Shown: in pieces, positions 35,101 to 46,715 of the stretch
Position numbering within the stretch: position 1 is the stretch's first letter
How the letters are laid out: every line of letters begins with the position of its first letter
The notes under the pieces: generated by a model
The model's database searches: none
What the model saw: only the letters and a program-made list of their open reading frames with translations
Told to the model about the DNA's origin: nothing
Position numbers and translations under genes: made by a program
Source of the DNA: Streptomyces poonensis
Lineage (GTDB): Bacteria > Actinomycetota > Actinomycetes > Streptomycetales > Streptomycetaceae
Assembly: GCF_014650915.1 (NCBI RefSeq)
Contig: NZ_BMVW01000015.1
Location: 1 to 64,000 of the forward strand
Length of the DNA: 64,000 bases
Reading direction: 5' to 3'

Positions 35101-37251
35101 TGGCTGGACTTCGCGGAATCGCTGCTGGGTGTGCGGGAGGTTCCGGAGGACTCGCTGATCTCGGAGTTCGAGCGGCTGGATGAGCTGGAGACCTATGAGG
35201 ACACGTTGCCGGATCTGATGGGCATGGATGCGGCCCATCATTTGGAGGGGCGGTATCCGTGGGCGGCTCTGGCGCGGGATGTTGCGGGGCAGCAGGGGTT
35301 TTTTCACTGGGAGTTGGAGTTCGCGCAGGTCTTCGTGCGGGGTGGGTTTGACTTGCAGGTGGGGAATCCACCTTGGGTTCGGCCTCGGTGGCAGGAGGAC
35401 ACAGTGCTGGCCGAACTAGAACCCTGGTTCATGCTTTCCGACAGACCAAGCGTCGCCAAGTGGCGGCTCCGGAAGAGTGAGGTACTCGGGAAATCGAGAC
35501 GAAACTTGCTGTACTTTCTGGAGGAGCTGGCCGCCAACACAGGCGTCGTCGCCACACTCGGCAATGTGGTGACTTACCCGCTACTCACGGGAACTCAGCC
35601 AGATTTGTACCGGGCGTTCATGTGCAGAACGTGGGCAAATCTAGGCAGATGGGGGATGGCCGGCCTGATTCACCCGGACACCCACTTCGGTGGAGTCAAG
35701 GAGGGGCAACTCCGCAAGGCCGCTTATCGTCACCTACGAGCGCATGCGCACTTCATGAACAAGATGAAGCTGTTTCCAGAGATCAGCGATAACGCTACCT
35801 TCGGCGTACACATCTACGCTCCGGCCGCGCCTGTCTCCTTCACACACATGAGCTGGCTGTTCTCACCTGGCACATTGGTGGATTCCTTCCACCATGAAGG
35901 TGCGGGCCCGATCCCAGGAATCAAGAACGATGGATCATGGGATTTGCGCCCGCACAGAGCCCGGTTGATCCACGTGGACAGCGAATTGTTGGCTGAATGG
36001 AATCGGCTTTCCGGCACAAGCGACACGCCTGACACCGAAACAGCACTTCTCTATCCCGTCACCACAAGCGAGCAGGGAGCTATTTCAGCTCTTTCAGCAG
36101 CGGATCAGCGAGCAAGCAGCCATGACCCGAAGATCAGCTCGGGGTACCACGAGAAGATGGGCAAAGAGAACGGCTACATCCGCTGGTCCACCACTGACGT
36201 GACTGCACTGTCCGACCTGGTGCTCCAAGGTCCACATTTCTCCGTCGCGACCCCACTCGCCAAGTACCCCAAAAATCCGTGCAAAAGCAACAATGACTGG
36301 GTCGCGAACGATTTCACCGCTCTCCCCTCTGACGCCGTTCCGCGCACTAACTATGTGCCCGCCTGCACCGAAGATCGTTATTATGCGGCTCAAGACATGT
36401 GGGATGGACGCCCCTACACGGAATATTTCCGCCTAGCCTGGCGAAAAATGATCCCTTTCAATTCCGAGCGAAGCTTCTTTGTGTCTCTCATCCCACCAGG
36501 CCCTGCGCATATCGATGCCGTCTACAGCATGGCCGCGGCAGACAATCGACTGACCTCGCTCACCGCAGGTTTCTGGTCTGCACTCCCGCTCGATTACATG
36601 CTCCGCATCACCGGAAAAGCGAATCTACACCCAGCAGACGTACTGGGAATGCCTGCACCGACCATCGAACACCCTTTGGCTCACCCCCTTCTTATCCGCA
36701 CACTTCGACTCAACTGCCTTACCAGCCACTTCGCCGAGCTTTGGTCCGAGCTTTACCATCCCACATGGCCCGGCTACGAGGATTGGGCCAATCCCACTTG
36801 GCCGGCTCTCGATCCCCTGACCGCTCACCTCAGCCCAACCTGGCAGCATGACACCCCCCTCCGCACGGAGTATGAGCGCCGCGCCGCCTTGGTGGAGATC
36901 GACGCCCTGGTCTCCGTCTGGCTGGGAATTACCGCCGACCAACTCGTGAGTATTTACCGAGCTCGCTTCCCTGTACTGGCCGAGCGAGAAAAGGCGATCT
37001 ACTTCGACGCAAACGGAAGGCGCATCGCCAGCGATTCCTTCGCGTACGGCCATGGGCAGACGAAGGAGACCTACTCAACCCTCCTTAGCCACTTGGCCGA
37101 CTACGCACACGCAGCACCCCCCGAAGGCTACGAACCCCCCTTCTACAAGGCCGACCGCGAAGCAGAAATGCGGGCAGCCCACGCTCACTTCCAGGCTCGT
37201 CTGAACGCCGAGATTGCGGCCGGCCGCTGGTCACCGCCGCAGTCCGCGTAG
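32164..37251 (+). CDS. Eco57I-type adenine-specific DNA methyltransferase (DISARM/BREX-like)
   Basis: A 1695-residue protein. The N-terminal ~550 residues resemble the helical region of PglX/DrmMI proteins (YRILFLLYAEARPELGILPS near 325). SAM motif I is RICEPALGSGAFLNEAI near residue 618, preceded by the marker TSASYYTPESL. Motif IV is LQVGNPPWVRPRWQ near residue 1068. The remaining ~600 residues form the target-recognition and C-terminal region. It should methylate N6-adenine for self marking in concert with the upstream helicase and kinase. No PD-(D/E)XK nuclease is obvious. Base composition falls visibly from about 35100 onward, suggesting the recognition half was exchanged. It ends at a strong bidirectional terminator. 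Confidence 0.88.
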   Translation: MTYDSLVNRGDYFSAHYLAEVFPKDLKAGLLTTWKDREEAARTDGAETETDPDALPVTPRVGLRELRRPYFRARAAFAEAATEPDDATTYGSPAWRERAAELNRSVLRALGYDAKPRTVTVQRADHAYEVRVAHAEPGFMALDCGWAAEPDAALDPDGPGRLLHPVALEGSAELATGSKLASFLFACEDAPRYVLLLVGGVIVLADRAAWGEGRYLAASLDAALERNDAKAGGELDTLAALFGADSLRTPEEGGETPLSTLVDKSTKHAVGVSSDLRDGLRESVELIANEVLERVRAAGVRPEDVKELPELSRQLTRESLRYLYRILFLLYAEARPELGILPSDYPEYHQGYGLGRLGELVAERDLVGEKAREGFYLYESLDLLFRKVQEGYRSRRTHGHGDASSAEPASAPASEDIGLRFEPLHSKLFEPASIELIGSVKDLSSDEDETGEVRYVDTRLRNATLYRVLRLLMLTRGRKGERGGFISYAQLGINQLGAVYEGLMSYSGFVAGEELYEVAKGGDPKDGSWLVPASRADEYADSVFVRRKDAETGEEVRVRYRPGSFVYRLSGRDRQTSASYYTPESLTKVTVQLALEHRLKEGGPDLKARELLNWRICEPALGSGAFLNEAINQVAAAYLRLRQEELKTAIDTEKYAVELQKAKAYIALHNSYGVDLNSTAVELAEVSLWLNTMHPGMEAPWFGLHLRRGNSLIGGRREVYSAEQLKKGGWLGTMPERVSLVEAPPGAAGLPEGAVHHFLLPAKEWGSVAAEKEAKALAPEEAKALGAWRKAITKSPSKKQTERLQGLARRAEYLWGLVVRRLEISERDISRRIDVWEAEDGWLRSPEVAVQRDKVLADLESVDTPYWRLKTLMDAWCALWFWPVHSAALLDGTHEVYRRVAVAELAEGAPEVAPEVEDSEAADDGVLMAWEADALPGFTAVPQQMSLTRESVERRRTGRRKEQVRELRRAVVPLADLDDWLDFAESLLGVREVPEDSLISEFERLDELETYEDTLPDLMGMDAAHHLEGRYPWAALARDVAGQQGFFHWELEFAQVFVRGGFDLQVGNPPWVRPRWQEDTVLAELEPWFMLSDRPSVAKWRLRKSEVLGKSRRNLLYFLEELAANTGVVATLGNVVTYPLLTGTQPDLYRAFMCRTWANLGRWGMAGLIHPDTHFGGVKEGQLRKAAYRHLRAHAHFMNKMKLFPEISDNATFGVHIYAPAAPVSFTHMSWLFSPGTLVDSFHHEGAGPIPGIKNDGSWDLRPHRARLIHVDSELLAEWNRLSGTSDTPDTETALLYPVTTSEQGAISALSAADQRASSHDPKISSGYHEKMGKENGYIRWSTTDVTALSDLVLQGPHFSVATPLAKYPKNPCKSNNDWVANDFTALPSDAVPRTNYVPACTEDRYYAAQDMWDGRPYTEYFRLAWRKMIPFNSERSFFVSLIPPGPAHIDAVYSMAAADNRLTSLTAGFWSALPLDYMLRITGKANLHPADVLGMPAPTIEHPLAHPLLIRTLRLNCLTSHFAELWSELYHPTWPGYEDWANPTWPALDPLTAHLSPTWQHDTPLRTEYERRAALVEIDALVSVWLGITADQLVSIYRARFPVLAEREKAIYFDANGRRIASDSFAYGHGQTKETYSTLLSHLADYAHAAPPEGYEPPFYKADREAEMRAAHAHFQARLNAEIAAGRWSPPQSA

Positions 37252-37258
37252 GTCAGCC

Positions 37259-37295
37259 AGTGCCCCGTGACCCAAGCCAGCGGTCACGGGGCACT
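37259..37295. terminator. Perfect 14-bp bidirectional terminator
   Basis: AGTGCCCCGTGACC, a 9-nt loop and its exact complement lie between the convergent methylase and DUF397 genes. The stem begins 8 nt after the methylase stop and would serve both transcripts. Confidence 0.85.
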
Positions 37296-37314
37296 GAAAT
37301 GATCGGCCGTAGCT

Positions 37315-37527
37315 CTACACGGTGTGCCAAGCGGCGAACCCGACGAACTCCTCCCATGCCTCCGGCGCAAGGCTCACTATGGGACCCGCCTCGTCCTTCG
37401 AATCACGGACGTGCAGGACACCACTTCCAGTAGCGACCTCGACGCACTGCCCCCCGTCCCCAGCGCTGTAACTGCTCTTGAACCATGCCAGGCCGTCGGT
37501 GTCCGGCCGGGTCTTTTCCCCGCTCAT
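37315..37527 (-). CDS. DUF397 domain-containing protein
   Basis: A 70-residue protein with the full DUF397 signature: WFKSSYSAGDGGQCVEVATG, then VLHVRDSKDEAGPIVSLAPE and a WEEFVGFA tail. It overlaps the stop of the XRE gene by four bases (ATGA coupling). As at other Scr/WhiJ loci it is expected to act with that regulator. It is the second DUF397 gene in the window and is more canonical than the first. Confidence 0.93.
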   Translation of the reverse strand: MSGEKTRPDTDGLAWFKSSYSAGDGGQCVEVATGSGVLHVRDSKDEAGPIVSLAPEAWEEFVGFAAWHTV

Positions 37528-38372
37528 CTCTCTCCCAGCATCTTCTCGATCAATGCCAGCGAATCCGTCGGAGTGAGGGCCTGCGCGCGGAGTATCCCGT
37601 ACGTACGCTCCAGCTCTCGTACCTTCCGACGCTCTGTGTGAACGCGACTGTCGCCCTGTACCTCTGTGTACGCGACCCTGCGCCCATCCTTGGTCTCCAT
37701 CAAGGTGAACGGGCCCGCCAACCCGGCATGCTCCTGACGGGACGACGGCATCACCTGGATCACCACGTTCCGCTTCTCCGCGACCAGTCTGAGGTGCTCT
37801 GCCTGACCTCGCCAGACCGTCTCCCCACCGAGCGGCCGGAGCAGAACAGCTTCCTCGATGACGAAGCTGAAGTGCGGCGCGGGCTGCCGGTTGAAAACCT
37901 CCTGCCGCGCCAGCCGTGCAGCCACGCGCTGCCCAATGGTCGCCTCGTCCAGCACTGGCTGCCACATGGCGAACACCGCTCGCGCGTATTCCTCCGTCTG
38001 CAACAAGCCGTTGACCAACTGGGCGTCGTACACATGGAGCTCATCCGCCTCGGCCTCCAACCTGGCCGCATCCCGAAAGAACGCCGGATACTGAGCCCTC
38101 GCCACCTCCTCCTTCCCTGCCACCAACACCCCACCCGCACCCAGCACCTCATCCGCCCGGTCGATGAACTTGCCCGGCGGAATCCGCCTCCCCTGCTCGA
38201 ACGAGGCAATGGTCGACGCGGAGTACCCGGACCGACTCCCCAACTCCGCCCGATCCCGGCACAACTTCAATTGCCGCCCGAACATGTGCAGGATGCCCGC
38301 CCCCGCACCCGCCCCGACCTCCTGCTCGCCCGGCTCACCCTCCACCACCTGCTGCTGCTCATCCACGCCCAC
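37524..38372 (-). CDS. XRE-family regulator with DUF5753 domain (Scr1/WhiJ-like)
   Basis: A 282-residue regulator. The helix-turn-helix covers about residues 28-80 (FGRQLKLCRDRAELGSRSGY, STIASFEQGRRIP), followed by the DUF5753 domain with VNGLLQTEEYARAVF, FVIEEAVLLRPLGG and VQGDSRVHTERRKVRELE. The GTG at 38372 is preferred because GGGAGGGG lies 6 nt upstream; a longer frame reaching 38468 enters the duplicated control region. Its divergent HATPase partner is now displaced to 39717 by an insertion. GTACAAC repeats in the control region are candidate binding sites. Confidence 0.9.
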   Translation of the reverse strand: MGVDEQQQVVEGEPGEQEVGAGAGAGILHMFGRQLKLCRDRAELGSRSGYSASTIASFEQGRRIPPGKFIDRADEVLGAGGVLVAGKEEVARAQYPAFFRDAARLEAEADELHVYDAQLVNGLLQTEEYARAVFAMWQPVLDEATIGQRVAARLARQEVFNRQPAPHFSFVIEEAVLLRPLGGETVWRGQAEHLRLVAEKRNVVIQVMPSSRQEHAGLAGPFTLMETKDGRRVAYTEVQGDSRVHTERRKVRELERTYGILRAQALTPTDSLALIEKMLGER

Positions 38373-38440
38373 GCCAGCCCCTCCCGTACGTACCAACGCC
38401 CACGCCACCACGCCACCACGCCACGCGCCGCACCCAACGC

Positions 38441-38556
38441 CCCACACCCACACCCGGTCACGGCTCACCCCGCGTACAACAACCCACCGCCCGCGTACAA
38501 CGAGTGACCGTCGCCGCGTCGCGCCTGGTCAACGCTACGCACAGTCCGTGATCGTT
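38441..38556. repeat. Direct repeat copy 1 (116 bp), regulatory duplication
   Basis: Matches 39595-39710 at constant offset 1154 without gaps, with only about nine mismatches by eye. It carries two CGCGTACAAC elements 21 bp apart. It begins within 70 bp of the XRE start and seems to be one copy of the ancestral divergent control region. Confidence 0.9.
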
Positions 38557-38930
38557 TCCGATTTCGGCTCATCAGGGTGAATTTCGTCGATACGGCTGAT
38601 GCATCCGGGGTGCCGGCTGTATCCCGTGCGCGTGCGAAATGCGCAATACGCGGATGGGGGCGGACTGACCGCTGCGGGACGCCGGCGTCGGGAGGCAGTA
38701 CGGCGGCAGGCGGCCGAGTGGTCCGAGCAGAGGATCAAGCCGCTGGAGGCGCCCGGCACCTTCAGGTGAGCCGGAAGTGCGCTGCTGCGCCTGGCCGAGC
38801 AGGGCGGCGCCGTGGCTGAGACAACGCGGCAGACGCCGGGCCGCGTCCGCACGCGGACCGGTCCGCGCCCCGCGCGTCGGCTCGCGGTGACTCCGGCGGG
38901 CGTGGCCGCCGCAGTGGACGGAGGCGCCCG
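38557..38930. other. Non-coding or decayed interval between repeat copy 1 and ridA-like gene
   Basis: I see no convincing intact gene in these 374 bp. A short plus-strand reading through 38667-38769 resembles the end of a small winged-helix regulator (LTAAGRRRREAV...AAEWSEQRIKPLE, then stop), but it has no start or upstream domain. This is best read as debris carried with the insertion. Confidence 0.45.
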
Positions 38931-39335
38931 TCACGCCTCCACGTCGAGGCGCACGACCGCGCCTATCTCGACCAGCTGGTCCGGCAGCGCGAGATCGGAG
39001 ACGCCCATGACGGTGCTGGTGGGGCGGTGCTCCCCGAAATAGTCGGAGTGGAGGCGCGCGGCCGCGTCGAAGTTCTCACGCAGGTTCCTGACCAGAACTG
39101 TTGTCTCCACGATCTGGCTTCGCTCGGCCCCGAAATGCGCCAGCACCAGGTCCAGGTTGGCCAGCGTCGTCCTGGTCTGGAGCTCGAAGTCGCCGGCGCC
39201 TATGAAGTTGCCGTCCTCGTCATGGGACAGCTGCCCGGAGATGTACACCGTGTTGTCGACCTGGAATGCCTGGCTGTATCCGTAGAGGGATTCCCACGGC
39301 ATACCGAAGCCGAATGTTTCCGTCCGAACGGTCAT
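38931..39335 (-). CDS. RidA/YjgF family protein
   Basis: A 134-residue member of the Rid superfamily, with the trimer-fold signatures VYISGQLSHDEDGNF, TRTTLANLDLVLAHFGAERS, VETTVLVRNLRENF and a closing DQLVEIGAVVRLDVE. RidA proper hydrolyses reactive enamine/imine intermediates of PLP enzymes using an Arg in a P-x-R-S context before the last strands. Here that position reads HRPTSTVMGV, so this may be a non-deaminase Rid subgroup. AGGGAGCAG precedes the ATG. It lies between the two 116-bp direct repeats and looks like a passenger inserted into the whiJ-like locus. Confidence 0.87.
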   Translation of the reverse strand: MTVRTETFGFGMPWESLYGYSQAFQVDNTVYISGQLSHDEDGNFIGAGDFELQTRTTLANLDLVLAHFGAERSQIVETTVLVRNLRENFDAAARLHSDYFGEHRPTSTVMGVSDLALPDQLVEIGAVVRLDVEA

Positions 39336-39594
39336 GAACTGCTCCCTGAGCCCGAACCTGCTGGTGGTTGTCGATGCGCGCCGATCACATGGCGGGCTGT
39401 CCCGGGAAGAGGCAGCCTCGACTCCGGCTTCTCCCTGCCGGGCATGTGCTCGATCAGCGGCCCTTTTGAACCGGCATCCACTCAAATCCTGGCGGCACCG
39501 AGAAGACTGGCTTGTCGGGGAGCGAACAAGGACTTGCCCAGAACTGCCCTCGCCTGGCGAACGACACATGAGCACCCGCCCCCTGTGCAGGATG

Positions 39595-39710
39595 CCCACA
39601 CCCGCAGCCGGTCACGGCTCACCCCGCGTACAACGACCCACCGCCCGCGTACAACGAGCGACCGTCCTCGCGTCGCGCCTGTTCAACGCTACGCACAGTC
39701 CGTGACCGTT
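39595..39710. repeat. Direct repeat copy 2 (116 bp), regulatory duplication
   Basis: The second copy of the repeat at 38441-38556, lying immediately before the HATPase start. Its left flank (39584-39597, TGTGCAGGATGCCC) also matches 38285-38298 inside the XRE gene, so the duplicated block included the 5' part of that gene, and about 140 bp was later lost from this copy. Confidence 0.9.
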
Positions 39711-39716
39711 GACGCC

Positions 39717-40223
39717 ATGAAGTCAGCAACTCCCCCGGACCGGCATGTTCATCAAAGCCTCGCGCCCGCACACGAGTTCGCGATGCAGTTCACCTCAACC
39801 CCACGCGGCGCACGACTCGCCCGCAGACTCGTCTCCCACCGCCTGAACGACTGGGGTCACCCGTACACCACACCCGCCAACGAGACCGTGACCCTCATCG
39901 CCGCCGAACTCACCGCGAACGCGGTCCAGCACGGTCACGTCCCCGGCCGGGACTTCCACCTACGGCTCACCGAGACGACGGACGGCACGCTCCGCGTGGA
40001 GGTCACCGACACCCGTACCGAGAAGCGCCCCGCCCCCGGCACCCGCACCCGTACCCCCACCGCGGACGAGGAGGCGGGCCGCGGCCTGCTTCTCGTCGAC
40101 GCCCTCGCACACACCTGGGACGTCACACCCCGCCCCGTCGGCCCCGGCAAGACCGTATGGGCCGAGGTCCGGGCCTCCCAGGATCCTGTCGGAAGGGATC
40201 CGGACCGAGAGGGCCACCGCTGA
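39717..40223 (+). CDS. ATP-binding protein, RsbW-like HATPase
   Basis: A 168-residue GHKL ATPase of the anti-sigma-factor type. N-box LIAAELTANAVQHG, D-box region VEVTDTRTEKRP and G-box GRGLLLVDALAHTW are all present, ending KTVWAEV. The ATG at 39717 is chosen; a GTG at 39702 inside direct repeat 2 would add five residues. It belongs to the second whiJ-like locus, divergent from the XRE/DUF397 pair but separated from it by the ridA-containing insertion. Likely role: partner-switching regulator. Confidence 0.88.
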   Translation: MKSATPPDRHVHQSLAPAHEFAMQFTSTPRGARLARRLVSHRLNDWGHPYTTPANETVTLIAAELTANAVQHGHVPGRDFHLRLTETTDGTLRVEVTDTRTEKRPAPGTRTRTPTADEEAGRGLLLVDALAHTWDVTPRPVGPGKTVWAEVRASQDPVGRDPDREGHR

Positions 40224-40341
40224 AGCCGTATACGACAGCGACAGCGGCGACTCATGAAGGAGCCCCCGAGGCCCCTGCCGCGGCCAAGGGGGACGACAAA
40301 AGGACAATGGACACAGGACCGACAGGAGCCGAGCCCTCACG

Positions 40342-40470
40342 ATGGCGCAGCAGAACACCCCGTGGCGTGTCATGCACCGGGGCACCTCGATCGGCACGAT
40401 CGTCGTGACGGAGACCGACTTCCCCCTTGCACATCGACGGCGACGAGGCGTGGTTCCGGTGGAGCGATGA
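40342..40470 (+). pseudogene. Gene fragment with frameshift
   Basis: An ATG reading MAQQNTPWRVMHRGTS, then GTIVVTETDFPL, loses sense after the run of C at about 40427-40432. A +1 or -1 shift there would continue as LHIDGDEAWFRWSDEPL before a stop. This looks like the start of a broken gene. The parent family was not identified. Confidence 0.35.
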
Positions 40471-40566
40471 GCCACTCGACGGTTGAGGACCGGGCTCAAA
40501 GGCCGTTCACCACAAATCTGACCCGACGCGGAGCGTCGCGACTCCACGTCGCCGTCGCGTCGCGAT

Positions 40567-40635
40567 CTACCGCACCTCGATACCGAAGTCCTGCACCAGC
40601 TCCTCCAGGCCGCCCGTGTAACCCTTCCCGCCCCG
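40567..40635 (-). pseudogene. Remnant resembling the C-terminus of a TerD-family gene
   Basis: On the minus strand the sequence reads KGYTGGLEELVQDFGIEVR and a stop, close to the GQGY(A/T)GGL...DFGI tail of TerD proteins. The match ends abruptly at the junction with the expansin-like segment. It is very short, so the assignment is tentative. Confidence 0.35.
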
Positions 40636-40985
40636 CCAAGCTGGCCGCCCTCTCCGCCGGCGAGATCAGGATCAGCTGGAGCCTGCTGAGCCCCGGCACC
40701 TCCGACACGATCTCGATCCGCTACAAGACCGGGTCCACGCGGTACTGGTGCGGCATCCAGGCGATCGGCCACCGCAATCCGCCGGCCCGGCTGGAGGTCG
40801 GCACGGGCAGCGGCTGGCGGCAGCTGACCCGTACCGAGTACAACTACTTCCTCTCCCCCGACGGCACCGGCTGCGGCGGCCCCCTCAGGCTCACCGACAT
40901 CTACGGCGAGCAGCTGACCGTCGAGGGCATCGCCGTACGCCCGGACGCCGTCCAGCGGACCGGTGTCCAGTTCGGCCGGCACTGA
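40636..40985 (+). pseudogene. Truncated expansin-like protein (C-terminal domain only)
   Basis: An open frame whose last ~110 residues resemble the C-terminal carbohydrate-binding domain of bacterial expansins: IRISWSLLSPGTSDTISIRY, STRYWCGIQAIGHRNP, LEVGTGSGWRQLTRTEYNYF, GPLRLTDIYGEQLTVEGIA. The N-terminal double-psi barrel and signal peptide are missing, and upstream sequence belongs to other fragments, so this is a 3' remnant. Expansins loosen plant cell walls without hydrolysis. Confidence 0.65.
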
Positions 40986-41026
40986 TGGCACCGCGGGGAC
41001 GGGATGTGCGACGCTCCCACCCCGTC

Positions 41027-41065
41027 CAGCAGAGATGTCCAGCGCAGATGTTCAGCAGAGATGTT
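41027..41065. repeat. 13-bp tandem repeat (3 units)
   Basis: Three imperfect copies of CAGCAGAGATGTT run up to and over the stop codon of the minus-strand gene that ends at 41065. It is short and probably a slippage product. Confidence 0.7.
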
Positions 41066-41895
41066 CAGGAGAGAAGACCGGGAGCGATGGCACGCGACTG
41101 CGACTGCCGGCTCTTGGCCTCCGCGGACTGGTACTCGAGGAAGTATCCGAAATCGCGGGTGTCGACAGGAATACCGAGCCGTCGACCTAGTTCCTGAGCC
41201 TGGCTCTCACTGAGTCGCTGCGGAGGCGCGTCGGTTCCGGGCCGCGTGTCACCGAGGAGTTCGGGGGGCAGATCACGGCTCGATTCGGCAGGGATCTCGT
41301 GCAGGCGCCGGAGATTCATGGTGTGACGGTGGAAGGCGAGCAGAACCCAGCCGTCGTCGAGTGGCTGCTCAAGGCGCTCCGGTGCGTACCGCTTCTCGAG
41401 TTCCTGCTTCGCGCGTGTGGCGGCGCGGAATTTCTCGATGTCCGGAGGGGGCGGAGGCGGCGTCTTGATCCGCTCACGGTCCACCACCAGCCACACGTCG
41501 TACTCCTCCGTCGTCACACCGCACATGACGCTGCCGTCCCGAGCCATCGTGACGAACTCCGCGTGCCCGGACGGCGCGCCGCGCCCCACCAAGTGCTCTG
41601 CCATCCGCACGTCACCTTGCAGACGTACGGGTATCCACGGCCCGTCCATCGTGGTGGTGATCAGGAAACGGCCGTCCGTGTCCACGATGTGCTGGTCACG
41701 GGCGAGCTGGAGCCATGCGGCGTCGACACGCGCACTCAGCGCCGGTCCGGCCAGGGGAACCTTCGCGGCCGGTTCCGTCCCGCCGATGGTGATGCCCACC
41801 GCACGCCGGGGTGCGGGCAGGGGACCGGCCGGTGGCTCGTCGAGAACTTCCAGGCCGCAGCGGCCCAGCAGTTCCGTGACAGCTGGTTCGCTCAT
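41065..41895 (-). CDS. Protein of unknown family, candidate immunity protein for the RHS toxin
   Basis: A 276-residue cytoplasmic protein that I do not recognise. Visible segments: VTELLGRCGLEVLDEPPAG at the N-terminus, VDAAWLQLARDQHIVDTDGR, FVTMARDGSVMCGVTTEEYD, a poly-Pro run near residue 170, and a C-terminal LGRRLGIPVDTRDFGYFLEY motif. No signal peptide or helix is predicted. Its ATG begins one base after the RHS toxin stop, the usual location of an immunity gene in polymorphic-toxin loci, so neutralising the toxin tip is the leading hypothesis. It could equally be a chaperone or a second effector. Confidence 0.6.
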   Translation of the reverse strand: MSEPAVTELLGRCGLEVLDEPPAGPLPAPRRAVGITIGGTEPAAKVPLAGPALSARVDAAWLQLARDQHIVDTDGRFLITTTMDGPWIPVRLQGDVRMAEHLVGRGAPSGHAEFVTMARDGSVMCGVTTEEYDVWLVVDRERIKTPPPPPPDIEKFRAATRAKQELEKRYAPERLEQPLDDGWVLLAFHRHTMNLRRLHEIPAESSRDLPPELLGDTRPGTDAPPQRLSESQAQELGRRLGIPVDTRDFGYFLEYQSAEAKSRQSQSRAIAPGLLS

Positions 41896-41896
41896 G

Positions 41897-46564
<4,668 letters not shown>

Positions 46565-46715
46565 GTCCTGTCACCCCCGTGACGCGATGCTCGCAACACC
46601 AACCCGTTGAGCAACACCTGTGTGTCTCGCACCGTAACGGATACATCTGACGACCGAACAGAATCTTCCGTCGGTGGGCTGTGACCACTGCGAGCACTGG
46701 CAGGAAGATCGAGTC

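Noticed and set aside
27806..37251. Calling the operon a complete BREX or DISARM system
   Set aside because: No PglZ, BrxC/PglY, DrmA, DrmB or DrmC gene is adjacent; only the kinase, helicase and methylase types match.
38577..38819. An 80-codon plus-strand frame after repeat copy 1
   Set aside because: Poor codon bias, no family resemblance and no convincing ribosome-binding site; treated as debris.
38441..39710. The flanking 116-bp repeats considered as ends of an insertion sequence or att sites
   Set aside because: No transposase or integrase lies between them, the repeats contain promoter-like DNA of the host locus, and they are far longer than target-site duplications.
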